Source of the DNA: Angiostrongylus vasorum
Lineage: Eukaryota > Nematoda > Chromadorea > Rhabditida > Metastrongylidae
Assembly: GCA_018806985.1 (NCBI GenBank)
Contig: JADANN010000420.1
Coordinates: 1,488,001 to 1,552,000 of the forward strand
Reading direction: 5' to 3'
Length of the DNA stretch: 64,000 nt
Under the pieces are notes generated by a model, which worked only from the letters and a program-made list of their open reading frames with translations, was not told the DNA's origin and ran no database searches. The position numbers and the translations under genes are program-made. Shown one piece after another: positions 46,850-61,800 of this stretch. Positions within the stretch are counted from its first letter, which is position 1. Each line of letters opens with the position of its first letter.

Positions 46850-49800
46850 TTAGCTTGAGGTATTTCCAGTTTCACCTTCATTGAGATCATGCACTCGCAT
46901 TGCAGCAGTCGCTTGTTCTCGTTTGGTCTGTGCAGCAATTCGCTGTGCGAACTCTCTACGTATCATCCGAGATTCATATTCAGCCCTTTCCATTCCAAGC
47001 TTGTACCTCAGCGATTCGAACTTCATTAGTAATTTGACTAATGGTGCCTTAATAAACGCAGTTTATGCAATAGTTCTGTTCTCGATAATTAAACACGTTG
47101 AATTTTAAACTTCTAACTTTTTTGAAGAATGTCCTTTTACATAACGGAAATTGTGTTGTTATGCTTCAACACAAACTTAACTCAATGGCTATAACGGGCG
47201 ACAACACAATTTTACATAAGGGAAGTTCACTGGAGTAGAATAATAAAGATGCGCATTCATCTATCACCGATGTGAAATCTACAGTATGTTGTAAAACGAT
47301 TCTATCTCAAGAATTTCACAATAAAAAAAAGTATAAAGCTCTCGGCGTTGATCAATCCCTAAAGGATGCGCCGTGCATTCGACTTCATCCAGCACCATTC
47401 GAGGTGATTGAATGCATATCTGGCCTTTACAATGACTCACGGTGGCCTTTCGATATATCGAGTCAGTGCTGCTATCCTCCTAAACATTTCTGGTACCAAT
47501 TTGCAGACCCCGGAGGAATGGAAGGTTTGGTGAGCCTAGGGTGCGGGATCGATTCGATGTGTATTGCAGGACACCTCTAACCACTGCCTTCGATGGGCCC
47601 CCTTCTCACAATATTTGGACTAGAAACAATGCTAAATTTCCGTCCCAATATTAAGCTAATCTCACAAAAATTGTCGAAAAGCATTATTTAATGTTTACTT
47701 TGGATCAATTCCATGTTTTCTTGAGAAGAAAATTATCTTGCAAAGGTAAGAAATCTAAGACGTTCGAAACGTTTGCACTAACCTCTTCAGGTTTCCAGGA
47801 ATGAAGATCAGCAATTACTTCGTAATCGTATGGCGCATCTTCTTCCGTAACACCTCCGAATATTTTGTATAATGCACGTAATTTCGTAAACAGTGCACGG
47901 AAATCCAGCATAGAACATGTTGCATAACCTCGACTACCATTCAGTAAATAATACCCGTCTTGACGTTTAAACTTGCTAGCATCAATAGCTTGTGCACGAC
48001 GAACAATATCCCAATATTCACTTAATCTGGAAATATTTTTATGGCTGTAATAACATCCAAGAGAGCGAAAACACCATTACGAAACTGCTTCATGGAAGCG
48101 ACATTTTTCCATAAGACAAATAATTCGAATCTCTAAATAAATGAAGTAAACATGCTACAGCTGCTCACTCACGGAGCGGGTAATGAGTTGTTGTCGAATT
48201 GTTCCTTGTATCGTTGGATCTAAATGATAACGCAGAAGCTCACAAACCATAGAAAATCAAAAATAAAGTGGAAGGCGAATATAAGTCTAATCACGTTGTT
48301 TCTACTTTTATTTACTGTCCATTATTTTTCCATTACAGGATATCACGTGAAAATTCAATCACAAAGATGCTGAGAAATGAGCAAAACTCGGGACTTAAGT
48401 CGTAACTCACTTCATGTTCTTCAAAGAAAATGAGTTCTTGATGAAGCAGAGCAGATTTCTAAGGACTCCTAGAATGTTCAATTCTCTCAAGCCTTCCATT
48501 GCATCTGTTCGAGTGATTAACTCCAAATTTCGTGCTCTCAGTGGACTGCTGGGCAACAGTTAATTTCGTTTGAGGGACTTTGGGATGTATGAATATGAAT
48601 ATCATGCAAATGCTGGATCCGAAAAGCAGAATACGGAACTTGGCCTCGTCTGCTTTCGTCATTACCTTCTCTTACTTCATCATAGTGATTGGAAGGTAGG
48701 CATATCAGATATGATCTATTTTCGAATACTACTACAACACTGACTCCCAAGGTAGACCTATACAGGAGCTGAATCCGTGTATGCAAGTGCCCTGTGACAG
48801 AAACGTTTACGACCACCCATGAATCTCCTCTTTTCCTTTGTCTGCTTATAGCATTATTCTCCACCTTGTGTAACTATGGAACCGAAGTAGTTAATGAGAC
48901 TTTCTATCGCGGAATCATTCCATATACATTAGAAAAGCTGCTATTTTAAACAAACTGTCGAAGAAAGCTCAACTGCAATGTCGACGCTCTTGTCTATTCG
49001 TGGGAATGTTATTTTTAAAAACACTGTTGACCTTCTTGTCCTGAGCCCTCTCTTTTATTTCTCTCCATAGAATTATGAGTTTGTGCACCAATACGCTGTT
49101 ATTTGAAGCTAATACGACTTCTCGTTAACGCAATTCGCGTCCGATGGATATTAGGCATTTTTTAAAATTTTTACCTCACATAGTCCGTCATCACATCTAC
49201 TATGTGGATTCCAGCACTTCTTGGACTCGATTTTCCTAGCACTCATCGTCCACGATGGTTATCAAACATTTCGCGTGTTGTTTCGGACGCTGCTCGAGGA
49301 TTTCGCCTTGTTTTTGAATGTCGTAGAGTGCTGGTTAAGTCAAATCTCCTTGAAACCTCGGAGAGAGGCCGGCTAAGGCACAGCATGTAGATTGTAAGAG
49401 AGCGTCGGGGAGTGGTCGAACCAGCGCATTTGCTTACTGATCGACGGCATTACCAGTCACTGCACTACCCCACCCCTAATAATTAGACATTGAGGAATTA
49501 CAGTTAGGAATTGGAAACTCTGAATGCTGTCGATAATGCGTCTCTTGTTAGCTTATAATTAAGCAACCTTTTCAAATTTGTAGCATTTATGTGGCCTCGC
49601 TCCTTAAACACCACAATTCGTTATTCGCTGTCGCTAAACTACCTGCCACATCACGATGTCCAGCTGATTACTCTTTCGAAATGCATAATATAACAACATA
49701 TCTATTCCAGCTGTCGCCACCCTGTCTAATTATTTTGCACACAAGTCCACGAAACTTCGAAATTACGTCTGATCTTAACAATATACATACGAGATCCTTA

Positions 49801-52800
49801 TGAAGCCCTCTCCACGTTAGGAATCCGGTCATATCGAGTACCATGTAGAGTAGAACTTCTGCACAATCGGCCACACCCATAACACTTCCTGTAATTAATA
49901 CTGGTATAAGAAAAATAGTGGTAACATAGTGCTAATGAAACACTATAGAGCTTACAAGGCGATATTTAACAACATTAACTGATCCGTAAACAACCCGTCT
50001 TCACGAAATCTCGTGTGGTATTCGGCAAAATTTCAAATTAATGCAAAACAAGATTTATGTTTATAGCATACACATATCCGGGACCATGCGGATTTGAATA
50101 CGCATTCCAAAAAAACAACTATACCTCTAGGTCCTAAACAACGAAGCATTGCCTTAAATCGTTACGAATGAAGCTTCTTAATCGAAATTAAGGCTAGTAT
50201 GATCTACAGAACTTTGACAACAAAATGTAAGTACCTATTACGCCGCGATAAAAAATACGATTTTCTGGAAATCATAAACGGTATCCTTCTTCTGTTAAGG
50301 GTCGTGCTTCGAACAGCGAAGCGGTTAAACGTGCAGGAATTCGCGGAATAGGACATAAATGGTGGGTCCCAATGTATCCGATGATGTTTGCGGGTGCCAT
50401 ATATGTTGAAGATTGAAAAAAAAACAAAATGGAAAACTTAATGCACATCTTTCAAAAGTGCAGCGAGAGGAAAAATCCCCTAAAAAGGAAGTCAACCAAA
50501 ATTGTGATGAAGTTCATTCGATTTTTGGTGATATATGAAGACGTATTCGAGTATATGCTACTTTTCTTCTTATAAAACACAAAAATTACTAACTATTTCC
50601 CTTTCGGTGCCAACATAATGGTGCGTACTCTGCAGTACCAAGCCAGTAACTATGCGGTATGGAGTCGCCAGGCAGAGTTATGTCCTTTAGTTCTGTGCTT
50701 ACTGTCACCTGACAATAATCACTTCAAACAAGCGATTAATGTTTGCTATTATTGCATGTATTAGTTTGTTCAATCAGTTAATCAGTAGTTCCCAAAAGTT
50801 CTCAACCACTTAGTGAACCGATTGTGACCTCCTATGCTAAAGGATCTATTTTTTTGTAACTGAAAATCTTTGAAAGTTACGAACAACTAACTGTTTGCAA
50901 AGTAACATTCACCTCAGATGCATTTTCGAGGAACAGCCGACGAGTTCTGACGTCTACACGAAAATATGACATCTCAATATTCCGGAACGTGTAGCCAGCT
51001 TCGTACGTGAACTCAATGATCTGAAAAATATAAGGAGTAGTCCCAAGACCGACTTTCTATTAACCTCGGCAACGCGCAAACACGAGGCTGATATTATGGC
51101 ATTTATTAATACAGAATAGCTGACGTTTCTGCGTTTTCGCCTTCTTAAGAGCCTGCAAAGATCCAACTAACATGCAATCCATTCGGCCAAACACTCATAA
51201 CCTTGGCAGGCAAAACTTTACATATAAATTCCCAATCGCGCAATAAACAGCTTCTTTTTAAAAGCCAGCCGTTTTCTTCCACGTAAGTCTTCCACTTTAT
51301 TTGGTGGAGAGCAGCCGCATAGAGTGCTACATGGACGAGGAATTTGTCTAGTTTAGGTCAAACAATCAGCCTGAGGTATGGCGATATGTCAAGTGTGATC
51401 GCAAGACACTCCTCCATGCGGTTCAATTTTGGAATTTTGGATTTAAACCGAAACGCTCCAAGAGTTTTTGCGGATTGCTGATCAAGAAAGACAGTGAATA
51501 ATGAATATTACTAGGTGAAATTCTGTTTAGAATAGAAGTGTCCATCTACAGTCAACAAATTGACCGAACCGATAACCACTGAAAGCGGAGTTATTTCAAA
51601 AGAAATCACTGGAGACAAAAACAGACTCACTTCGAGGATGTCTATCGCAAGACGACCAACTGTTCCTAAACTCCACGCCTTCTTTTCATCACTTCCTACT
51701 GGTGATTTATTATAGTTGACCCAAAGGTCATGGAGAGATGCTGACTCACTAAAAGATTCACTTGAAGAACTCGACGGTTAAAGAGGAAAAATCAGTCATG
51801 TACACAGCGACGCACTTCAGTCCGTTAGACGAATTAGATGTAAAGATACTATTACGTTTGTAGTCACCGTAAGGATAGAATTGAAACATTACCGCATTAG
51901 CACAACAGCGTAGAAAAATGAAGGCCAGTGGTCCGTCGCCGATATGAAGCGAGCATCGAAAACCGTGTTGAACATTGCAGAGCGGTTTCTTTCCGATTGC
52001 TTAACAATGTGAACAATCACATTCAACATTTCCTACCGTAAAAATTAAGAAAAAAAGCCTTTCCGATTTAAAAGCTACAAAGTAGTCGATAAAATGGTCC
52101 AAGCCAAGTGTTACTTCTATTGAATGGTCCCAACAGAACAACTCCACAATGGAACCAACCAATGACTAGTGAATTCACACAAAAAAATTGGAAATCTTCA
52201 AATGTTTTAAGCAAAGGCTTGTGCAAAGCAAAGATTTCATAACTTACGTATTTCGTCAACTCCAATCTCCTCCACTCCTAATTTTCATTGAAAACAACAA
52301 ATAAGGATAAGATGTAACACTAAATGTTACCGTTTGTACAAAACACATCTCTTCTGGAAGTGTAGAAAAGGAAGTATCTGCGAGCTGCGCGTAAAGAATA
52401 CCCTGAAGAAAGGTTGTGAATTTCAGAAGGAGTGATTATCGTCTATGAATGCTTCTCGGAAACCAACTTGTGTTGCCGCCTCACTGTGTTCCACAACAAA
52501 GTACGCTACAACTCCATTTCGATGTGATTGAATTTCATCCAAAATCTAAACAACACTATAATGCCTTGTACACAAAAAATAGAATTAGCCAATCTATTTG
52601 CAATGTAATAATGCAAGAACCATTGCTAAATTAAAGAACGAAGTAATACCATCCATCTGTTCAAGAAGATCTTTCCCACAATAAAGATCCTCCAGAAAAT
52701 ACTTAAGTCAATCACTGGGCATACGACACCGCATGTACTCGGAACGAAGACTTCGCTAGTGTCCTCGACGCAAATTACCTATGGAAAGTATAAGATATAG

Positions 52801-55800
52801 TATCTCAAAAAAGAACATTTATTGAAAGAACTCCCAAGAACACTTACAGGTAATGGAACATTTTCCATATTTTCGAGCGATGCCTGTTTGGCAACAAGTT
52901 TCTTCGCCTTGCGCATTTCCCTTCTCTGCTGTCGTAACATCTCCTTCATTTCCTTTCGCTTTAATTTTTCCATTTTCTTCCGCTCCTTCTCCTCCAACTT
53001 CTTCCTTCGTTTCGCATCCTGGTAAGCCTTCCTCAACTCTCGAATTTTTTCCTTCAGCGTTTCTCGTTCTACACGTTTTCGTTCCTGCTTAGCCAAAAAT
53101 TCCAAGCTGTGAGTGTATCTAGCCTTCGACGACTTTCGTTTAACACCAGGAATGGAAGGCAAAGGACCTCGCAATACTTCCTCGTTTTGAATTCGTTCTA
53201 GAAAAAGCATAAATAGAGAGCAAATCAATTTTCAAAGCGAAAATTCTTTGAAAGAGGCAAAACATACATTTCCTCCAAAAGTCGAGCTGGGCTTACCTCT
53301 TTCTAGTATCGACATAAATCATAACTTTCTTAATTCTATTTTTCTTCGTTTTCTTTTCGTCAAGCCCGGATACTTAAATTTTGCCCAGCAACTGATACTG
53401 CATTGCTGAGTTTTCTTCCAGACTGTTCTGTCGACATCATGAGAACGCTTTTCCGGAGACCATGCAGTTCCTCTCCATTGGGGCTTTCTCGTTCTTCTAA
53501 TTCAAAATTACCCATGAACTTTGCTACAGTATTACATCTCCAAACTTTGAAAACTACAAAGGCAAAACCACAATGAAAACTATAAAGAAAATATTATTAT
53601 CACTATAAAATTGTCATTGTTATTACTATTATTATCGTTATTATTATTAAATCACAAAATTACAATGGTCATAATTAACGGCAGAAAGATGTCCTAGCAG
53701 ACCTATACGAAACTTTTCTTCGCGGATAACCTCGCCTCAGTACAACCACAAGGATGCTAAGATATGAATACAACTTGGGACATCAATTGGGCGTCGAATC
53801 CACGACTACCTTTACAAATGGGTCACTTGCTATTCACCACAACAACCAAGGCTCTTGCTAGAACGTGAGCCTTCAGTGAGGGTAATCGCGGGTTTGAGAT
53901 CACCTGACGGTTCGGGTTTTGCTCACATCTCAGCATCCTTTTTTAATTCTCCTTTAGCAAGGCGTTTCAAATGACACTTTGTCCCAACGCTATCTCCTTT
54001 CTTGCATAAACTGTATATCACTGAGGAGTTTTCAAAACCATCACCTTCAATTCTGTGCCGAATGAAAGATACAGTATTGTTGGAAGTACGTATCTACTTT
54101 TGCACCGATACTAAAGCATCATTAGTACAACTACAAGGTGATAATTTATGAAATAAAGAATTTATCTCATTAAAAGTGATTAAACAACTCGAATAGGAAA
54201 AAAGAAGGCAGAAGCATGACTTAAGAAAACTGCATCTTTTTAGCTTCTCAAATGCTATCGAAAGCATTCAGAAGATGGCCTAAGTTAGTACGAATTTTTC
54301 ATAAACATTATACAAAATGAACTATGCTAACTTAATACGTATGAAATTATTCCTCCATTCCTATTGCCACAGGTCGTTCATGATATTATTATATCATTAT
54401 TTTATAACACCCATCTTTCACATTTCCTGTGCGGATCCCAGCACTTCTCGCATCCGATTCTTTTCCTCGCATCCATTATCCACGAAGATCATCCATCTTT
54501 TACGTGTGGCTTCGGCTGCTGCTTAAGGATTTTCATTTCACCTTGAATGTCATAGAATGCTGGTCGTGTCGATTCTCCCTGGAGTCCTGAGATAGCCGGA
54601 CTAAAGCGTTCCCATTGCAGAGAATGATTTTCTTCCGGACAAGTTCGTTAGCAAGTACCAGACCGCAGAGGGATGACCGGCTTAGTGAGACCGAGCGAGA
54701 TTGAACTGGCACCGTGCTCGTAAAGACCGGCACCAGTATCACCATGCTGTCTGCCAAAAGCAGCGTATAATTTCCATTATCTGCTTTGTCAAAGTTGCCT
54801 TCTGAAACATAAATTCCATGCTTTAGACCTTTTTTTCGCAATGTCTTATAACACTGTTTCCATAAGTGTGGTCCTGTCTTTAGACAATCCAAGAATATGT
54901 GGGGCTATATTCTGAATCACGTGTCTTAAACAGTCCAGAAAGAATCATGAAGTGCAGTGGTAGATAATATGTGGTATATGAATCATCACTTTCTTGCGAC
55001 TAACGAATGCGGGTAGTGAAGACCTGGAAATGCTCTATTAGAGCTATCGCAGGATTCTAGGTAAAACTAAGTGGACTAGAATTCAAGGACAATCATGAAT
55101 GAGATAACGAATTAAGTGAAAGAACTACATGTACCCGTACAGTATGTGAAGTCAGATCATATGAAGAACTAAATACACAACAATTTTCAGACCGATCGTC
55201 ATTTAACCTCGGTAGCAAAATAATCAACATGTATTTAAACTGTTGAATTTACATGAGGTTGATAAATAAATTTATTCCGCTAATGTTTCGTCGTCTTCGT
55301 CTTCATCGCAGCCGATGATCCAAGTCGATGGTCCACAGTTGTTGTTCGCCTTCTCGATGTGGAGTCTCGACTTGCGATGATCAACTTGGATCGGTACGAC
55401 AAGGAAGACGCCACGTCGAGAACACGAACAAGTGTAGATCATCGGCTCGAATCGTCAGCTGTGATGAAGCCGTTCTCTATCAACCTCGTGTAAGCTCAAC
55501 AATTTAAATACGTGTTAAACACAAATTCACATAGGTCAAAACAGCAGGCCATAACTCTTATGACTAGTGCCTAAGAAATCGAATTGTTTACGGAATACAC
55601 CTTAACTAAGCACTGCTCAGCAAAAAAAAAGCTCATAAAACACGGTAAAATAAGCATTTCTTCCACGACTAGCTTGTTGAGTTCCTCAGCGGAATATATT
55701 AAAGATCATCACTGCCTCATTTTTTCGTTCAAACTGACAGATCAGCAACTCTTCCTATAGTGAGGAGAATCTTTCTTGCTTTAACGTGATCCACAAAGAC

Positions 55801-58800
55801 GTCTATACAGAGTACACATGGTCAGAAGAGAGTTGAATTATCTAGAGATCCTTTTCAGCGCTTTTCTCATCCACGAATCGACAACTCTTCTAGTCATAAC
55901 ACTAGTTCATGTTTGTTTCACTTTTTCATGGACATTGCTTTGGATCTCGAAAACAAAATATTTTTCGAAGATCTGTACTTCAAATGCTCCATAAGTAGGT
56001 TTTCAGCAGACGGACTCCAACCTTCAAAAGGTGCTTATAAGAACGGTTGCCACGTTAAATGCACAAGTCTGGAAATAGTATCCAAAACCGTTTGGCATTA
56101 AAGGTATCCACACGTTTTTTTGTTGCCCAGGAAGGCCTTTTCAGCGAGTGAGATACCATTGCTTGGGCGCTCTTCGAGTTTTGTCGTAAAATATTATAAA
56201 GCAGACCACAGCACAATGTTTTTCCAAACATTTCTAACGAATATTATAACCGTATGTTTACGCAAGGGCGAGTGTGGCGCAGTGGTCGGAGGGGCCCTGG
56301 GACACACACGTGGGATCGATCCCCGCGCCCATGGCTCACCAAGCCTTCCATCCTTTCGGGGTCGACAAATTGGTACCAGACTTGTCTGGGAGAATAGCAG
56401 CACTGGCTCGATACATCGGTAGGCCACCGCGAGTTATTGTAAAGACCAGATATGCATTCAGATGCCAGATGTACCTCCAGTGATGCTTAGTGAAGTCGAA
56501 CGCATGACGCATCCATCAGGGATTGATCAACGCCGACAACTTTATCTTTTGTCCTTTCATTTCTATGCAAGTCATTGGCAGGTTGTTTATAAAACTTCCA
56601 CTTCCGATTGTTGCTTTGCTTTAGGAGCTCGTCCGCGACGACATTTGATCACGACACCATGACTTGCCATTTTATCTGAAATTAACTTAGTGGAACGACA
56701 AAAGAAGCAGTGATGGATGTCAAATCGTGCAAAACAACTAACACATTGGAGTAGACAATAAATGTTTTGATTATGTACTGGACACAGAGTTCAAATAGCC
56801 TTTAGTTGCTGATAATTCGACAGTCTGTGCAAGAGTGAGAAAGCCACCTACGATATACAGTGCTTTCCTATGTCGCCTTCATCATCTAATCCTATTTTTA
56901 AAAAATAGGCGTGTAGCGCAGTGATCGGAGACACCTTGCGATACAGATGGGATCGATTCCCGCACCCCAGGCCCATCAAGCCCTCCATCCCTCCGGGACC
57001 GGCCGACTGGTAGCAGACCTGTTTAGGACAGCAGTACTGAATCGACACATCAGTAGGTAGCCGCAAGTCATTGTGTAGGCCAGACATGCATTCATTCATC
57101 TCCAACGATGCCTAATGAAATCGAATGCATGGCGCATCCCTCGGGGATTGATCAACGCCGAGAGCTTTATTTTTATTTATTCTTTGTCGTGGGAAGAAAT
57201 ATCTAACAAATATAAGCAATTAACGACGAACTGTAGCCATCTTTTGCATTATAAGGCCCCCTATATAGCAAAATATTGTTTCGGAACCAATTAAAAAACA
57301 TAATAAAGAGGTAACAATTACGATAACAACGGAAGGGGTTATCTCAGACCCCAGTGATTTCTATAGGAATGTAGTCGCTTCTTTGCCTTACCCTATTGGA
57401 ACAAGGGCTGCCCAGCTGTCTCGACTATTGGGAGTCTACTGATAGGGATAAATTGGTCGCTTTGATCCCACTAGCCGAACGTAGTTCTTCGCTCAAAGTT
57501 GATTTCGTGTGTAACTAAATCTTGACGATTTCACCTGACCTACAAGGTACATTTCGTTTATGATAAGTAACGCTTAAATCCAGATATAAAAAAGATAAAA
57601 CGGAATACGTAGGAAAAACCAGACACAAGAGGAAAACTTGCCTGAACATACTCGCAACCGTAGGGCACTCACTGGCGGTGACTTTCTTCTCAGGACCTCC
57701 AGCAGGTTCCAGCGGAGATCGAGACAGTCTGCTAACTAGAACACGCTCTTATTTACTTTTTTTCTATCCATCTATTCTACGTGACCGGTCACCAAGTCTA
57801 CTGTGCGGATCCAAAGACTTCTCGTGTTCGATTGGTATCCTCGCATCAAACATCCACAATGGTCTCCGAACAATTCGCGTGTTGTTTCGGCCTCTACTCG
57901 AAGATTCTGTCCTTCTTAATGAATGTCGTAGAATGCCGATCGAGTCCATTCTCCTTGCAATCTTGTAGATACCCGGGCTAAGGTATTCCTCACGTGGATT
58001 GGTGGAAAACATTGGCATGGGTATCCAACAAGCGCCGTTGTTTCCTGACCGACGGCATCACTATCCACTGCGCCATCCCCGATCACGCTTTAACCTTTTA
58101 AATATTACAGATCTAGAGATTTCTCGTGTGGAAGAGACAGTGGACATGCCATCAACTAACACGACATTGACAACTGCTGATACTGGTACAAGCTGCATAG
58201 GTAACACTTGCAGTACATTGGTTATATCCATGAAACTTATGGAAACAGAACAAGGAAAAGAACATTTTTAGGACCACTAGTGTCAATTTCTTAAGGGATT
58301 ATTTTCTATTACGCCCATTTTCCATTATTATGCCGCTATCATTCTCCTTTAGTAGCCCATTGATTACATTTTAGTACTGTAGTGCAGAACTACAGTCATA
58401 TGAATCAGCCTACATCTTCATACTTTTTCTTTATCCTTTGTACCTTTTGCTACATTTTTCTGCGGGTTATTCATAGCTTTTTTTTGTGTGTCAGGTAATG
58501 AATCGTATTTGGCCTACTAACAATGCTCGTCGCAGGGACAACAGATTTTCGACATGAGGTGACCAGTACTACTACGGTACAGAGGATGTGGAGAGATATT
58601 CCGGAGTGTTTTCGTCTTCTTTCGGCATAAGCGAACATTCTGTCCAGGAATACTTACAGGGAAGTGAATAGCAACGACAGCTTAGCGTATAGTAGTAAGT
58701 TATTATTTTAGAGCTGTCATCGAAATATCGGTAGATTGCTATAGATAATAAACACTACTAAGGAAGTAGCAGTTATTTATTCCCATAACATTTGTACAAA

Positions 58801-61800
58801 TAAGCAGTCAAGTACTTGAACTACCCTGACAGACAGACGAAACGAAGGACCCGCATGGTGTGATGGTGAACGTGTTAGCCCCGGAAAGGGGTAGTAGCAA
58901 GCTCGTTCTCCACCGCAGACGCATGCGGTCCGCACTTTTGCAAATATCTCAGTATCGCTATGTAGTCAAGTCATATGCAATGAGTGCAAGATTTACTATT
59001 ACAATATGATATTTTACGCATTTGGACATTTGAACAGAAGGTTCGGATGCTCAGATCACCAGTTTTGGCGAGATATCGTGATGAAAGTCGTAGCACGATG
59101 ATGGGTAGGATTTACTTACATTGAATGCATTGCTAGTTATACTTCAGTGTAATTACCACTAAACATCTAATTTCCGTCTTATCTGACAGCTTCATCTTTT
59201 TTCTTACCATAGCACTCCTCTAACTAGTCATTCATTATTTGTATGGTTATAGTCTAGTTCTAGAATCTGTACTCGTCTCTGATTGCAAGCACCTCCCAAT
59301 ATTCCCAAGAAACTTAGCTTAGAAACCAAAACACTTTAAGGTCACGCTATATCATTCAGAAGGTATGATGTGAAATAAATCTCCAACTATTCATTCCTGA
59401 GAGTAGTTCACGACTATTACATGTTCGCCAACTCCCTTCTATAACTATCCTACATGTTTTGCTCAATCTGTCTTCTTAAGTGTGAAATGTGACCACCGCT
59501 CAAAAACTGTGCATGAGCTCTTATCTCTTTATTAAAACCATTTATCATACCAGGTATCAAAATTGCGAATACCCTACTTATGTTCTGGAGAAGCATTTCT
59601 AACCAACAATACTTCAGGTAACAAAACCACGATCAGCAACTGATATACGGGATGACGTTGTGATGTGGAATCACTTATACATGTGGAACAGTGTCGTTCA
59701 TATCAGTCACTAAAGTAAACAATAGCTGTTTAGTGATTCTAATGAGCTATCCTATTCTTTTCCGTGAACAAAGGAAGGAATCCGCTCTGCTTGTACTTAT
59801 GGAAAGTAGGTATTATCGTTATGTTATAAAAACTTCAGTAATTTACAAACAGTGGTCTTCAAAAGATGATGTGTGAAAACATAACTCTAAATGGAAATCC
59901 ACAATAAAAGCTAGGGGAGTGCTTATAGTTTACCAATCTTGTTAGTGTACATTTCAAGTCGTTCCCGTGTGCGACGAAACACGTTTCCGCTTTTGCCGTA
60001 ATCTGAAAATGGCATGCTTTCAAACAAAGTGCCAACATTTTGCACTTCAAAGACCCTTCCATGTCCTCCCAGTTGTCCCCTATCCGTCAAAAAGCGCCAC
60101 CTTTTTAAATTCGACTTGAAAAAAAAGCGAGGACTATTTATGCAAAAAGCTTCTGTGTTATGCTCATTACTAATGATTTGTTTATGTTACTATCTTATAC
60201 ACAACAAAGGAAAACATGATGATTAATGCAAACAATTCACTTCCCAATAATGGAAGTTAAGGTAATCACAGCTTTTTCCTGTAAGCTCGCAGGATCCGGT
60301 GGATACTACTTCTTGACATTCCCGTTTCGTTAGCCATTTGTCTCAGAGACTTTTCAGGATTCTCACAGAACTTAGCAACGATAGCCGCTGTATTTACACT
60401 GTCGGTTGATCTCTTTGGTCTTCCACAGCGAGGTCGGTCCATTATCGAGCCTGTTTCTTTGAACTTCGCTATTAGTCTGGTAACACTACTCTGCCTAATT
60501 GGTTCTCGATTTGGATGCAATCGATTAAACTCAGCCGCAGCCTCCTCATGACTTCGATTTGCAACGAGCTGCAGTAGATGCACTCTTTCCGACTCATTTA
60601 GATGCTTTCCTGACCTCCTGCAATAGTCGTTGATTGCTTGTCGGCACGCTGCCCATCTTGCAGCATCATCGAGATCATTCGCAGTTGGATGTAGAGTGCG
60701 AATTAACATTTTCAGCCACATGATCTTTAAAAGTAAATATTATTTAGTAAAGATGCTGAGATATTTGCAAAACTTCGACTCCGGGGCAGATCGAACCACG
60801 ATTACCCTTTCCGAGGGCTCGCATATTACATCCTGCACCGCTGAGGCCCTTGCTCTGCGTTTCTATCAGTTAGTTTTCTACCTAACGCTGCCATCAACAA
60901 TCAACCATGGTGCAGTGTGTAATATGCGAGCTTCCAGAGAGGGTAGCCGTGGTTCGATCTGGGCCGGTGTCCAAGTTTTGCGAATAACTCAGCATCGTTA
61001 TGGTTGAATTGCACATCACACCTTGCCGTGGAAAATTTTAGTAGGCAGAAAATAAGAGGTCAATATTATTATTTAGGATTTTGTATGTGTATATATCCTA
61101 CAATAAAATAGTAGAAGATGTTGTTGGGAAGCCTATACGTTGAGAAATAAGAAGTATGTACTACGCTGATCAGATAATTGTAGTCATTCTCCTACGACTG
61201 ATGATGTCTCCATGGAAGAACGCACATGAACGTCATCAAATTACGATATAACCAATGAGCAATGGCTACGAATAACTTCTCTAGATGTTCAAATAAACTG
61301 GAGCAAACATAAGAAAAACTAAATAACAATAAGAAGAGTGAAATCACCAGAATCAAACCTTAGCCTTATCCTTGCGTGCATCGATTGGACTATCTTTGTC
61401 CGGGTCGCTTGCAAAAAGAATACGATCAACCTAAACGAGACTCGTAATTTCAAACAAACCAATCGAAGAACCACAGTATTTTCTAAATTGTAAGCAGACT
61501 ATCTCAAGTTTTGAGCTAGCTAGAGACATGCATCCCAACGGTTTACCGCCTCGTCGTGGCTGAGGAGGCGTTTCTGGGTTTCAGGGTGCGAAGAATAGCG
61601 AGGGATTCATCCCCCAGAAGGCTTTCCCAAGCCGAGAAGAGGTCCGGCTTTTCCACCAGAAAACCCAGTTAAGAGTAAACCAATACCAGAATCGATCACC
61701 ATCCCAATATTAAACTATTCGCATGGTAGCAAATTTCCCTTTGATCCACAAGGCTGCGACTGCTTGTGGTGGTGAAGATCTGGGGAAGATTTTGGCTAGG

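Noticed and set aside
52650..52701. Alternative exon reading YFLEDLYCGKDLLEQMD in the pseudokinase gene
   Set aside because: It ends in phase 1, which puts a stop in the next exon. The longer reading from 52778 keeps phase 0 and gives the expected kinase start VGKIFLNRWMIL.
52822..53092. Plus-strand Phe/Ser-rich ORFs
   Set aside because: Antisense shadow of the Lys/Arg/Glu-rich exon of the minus-strand pseudokinase gene.
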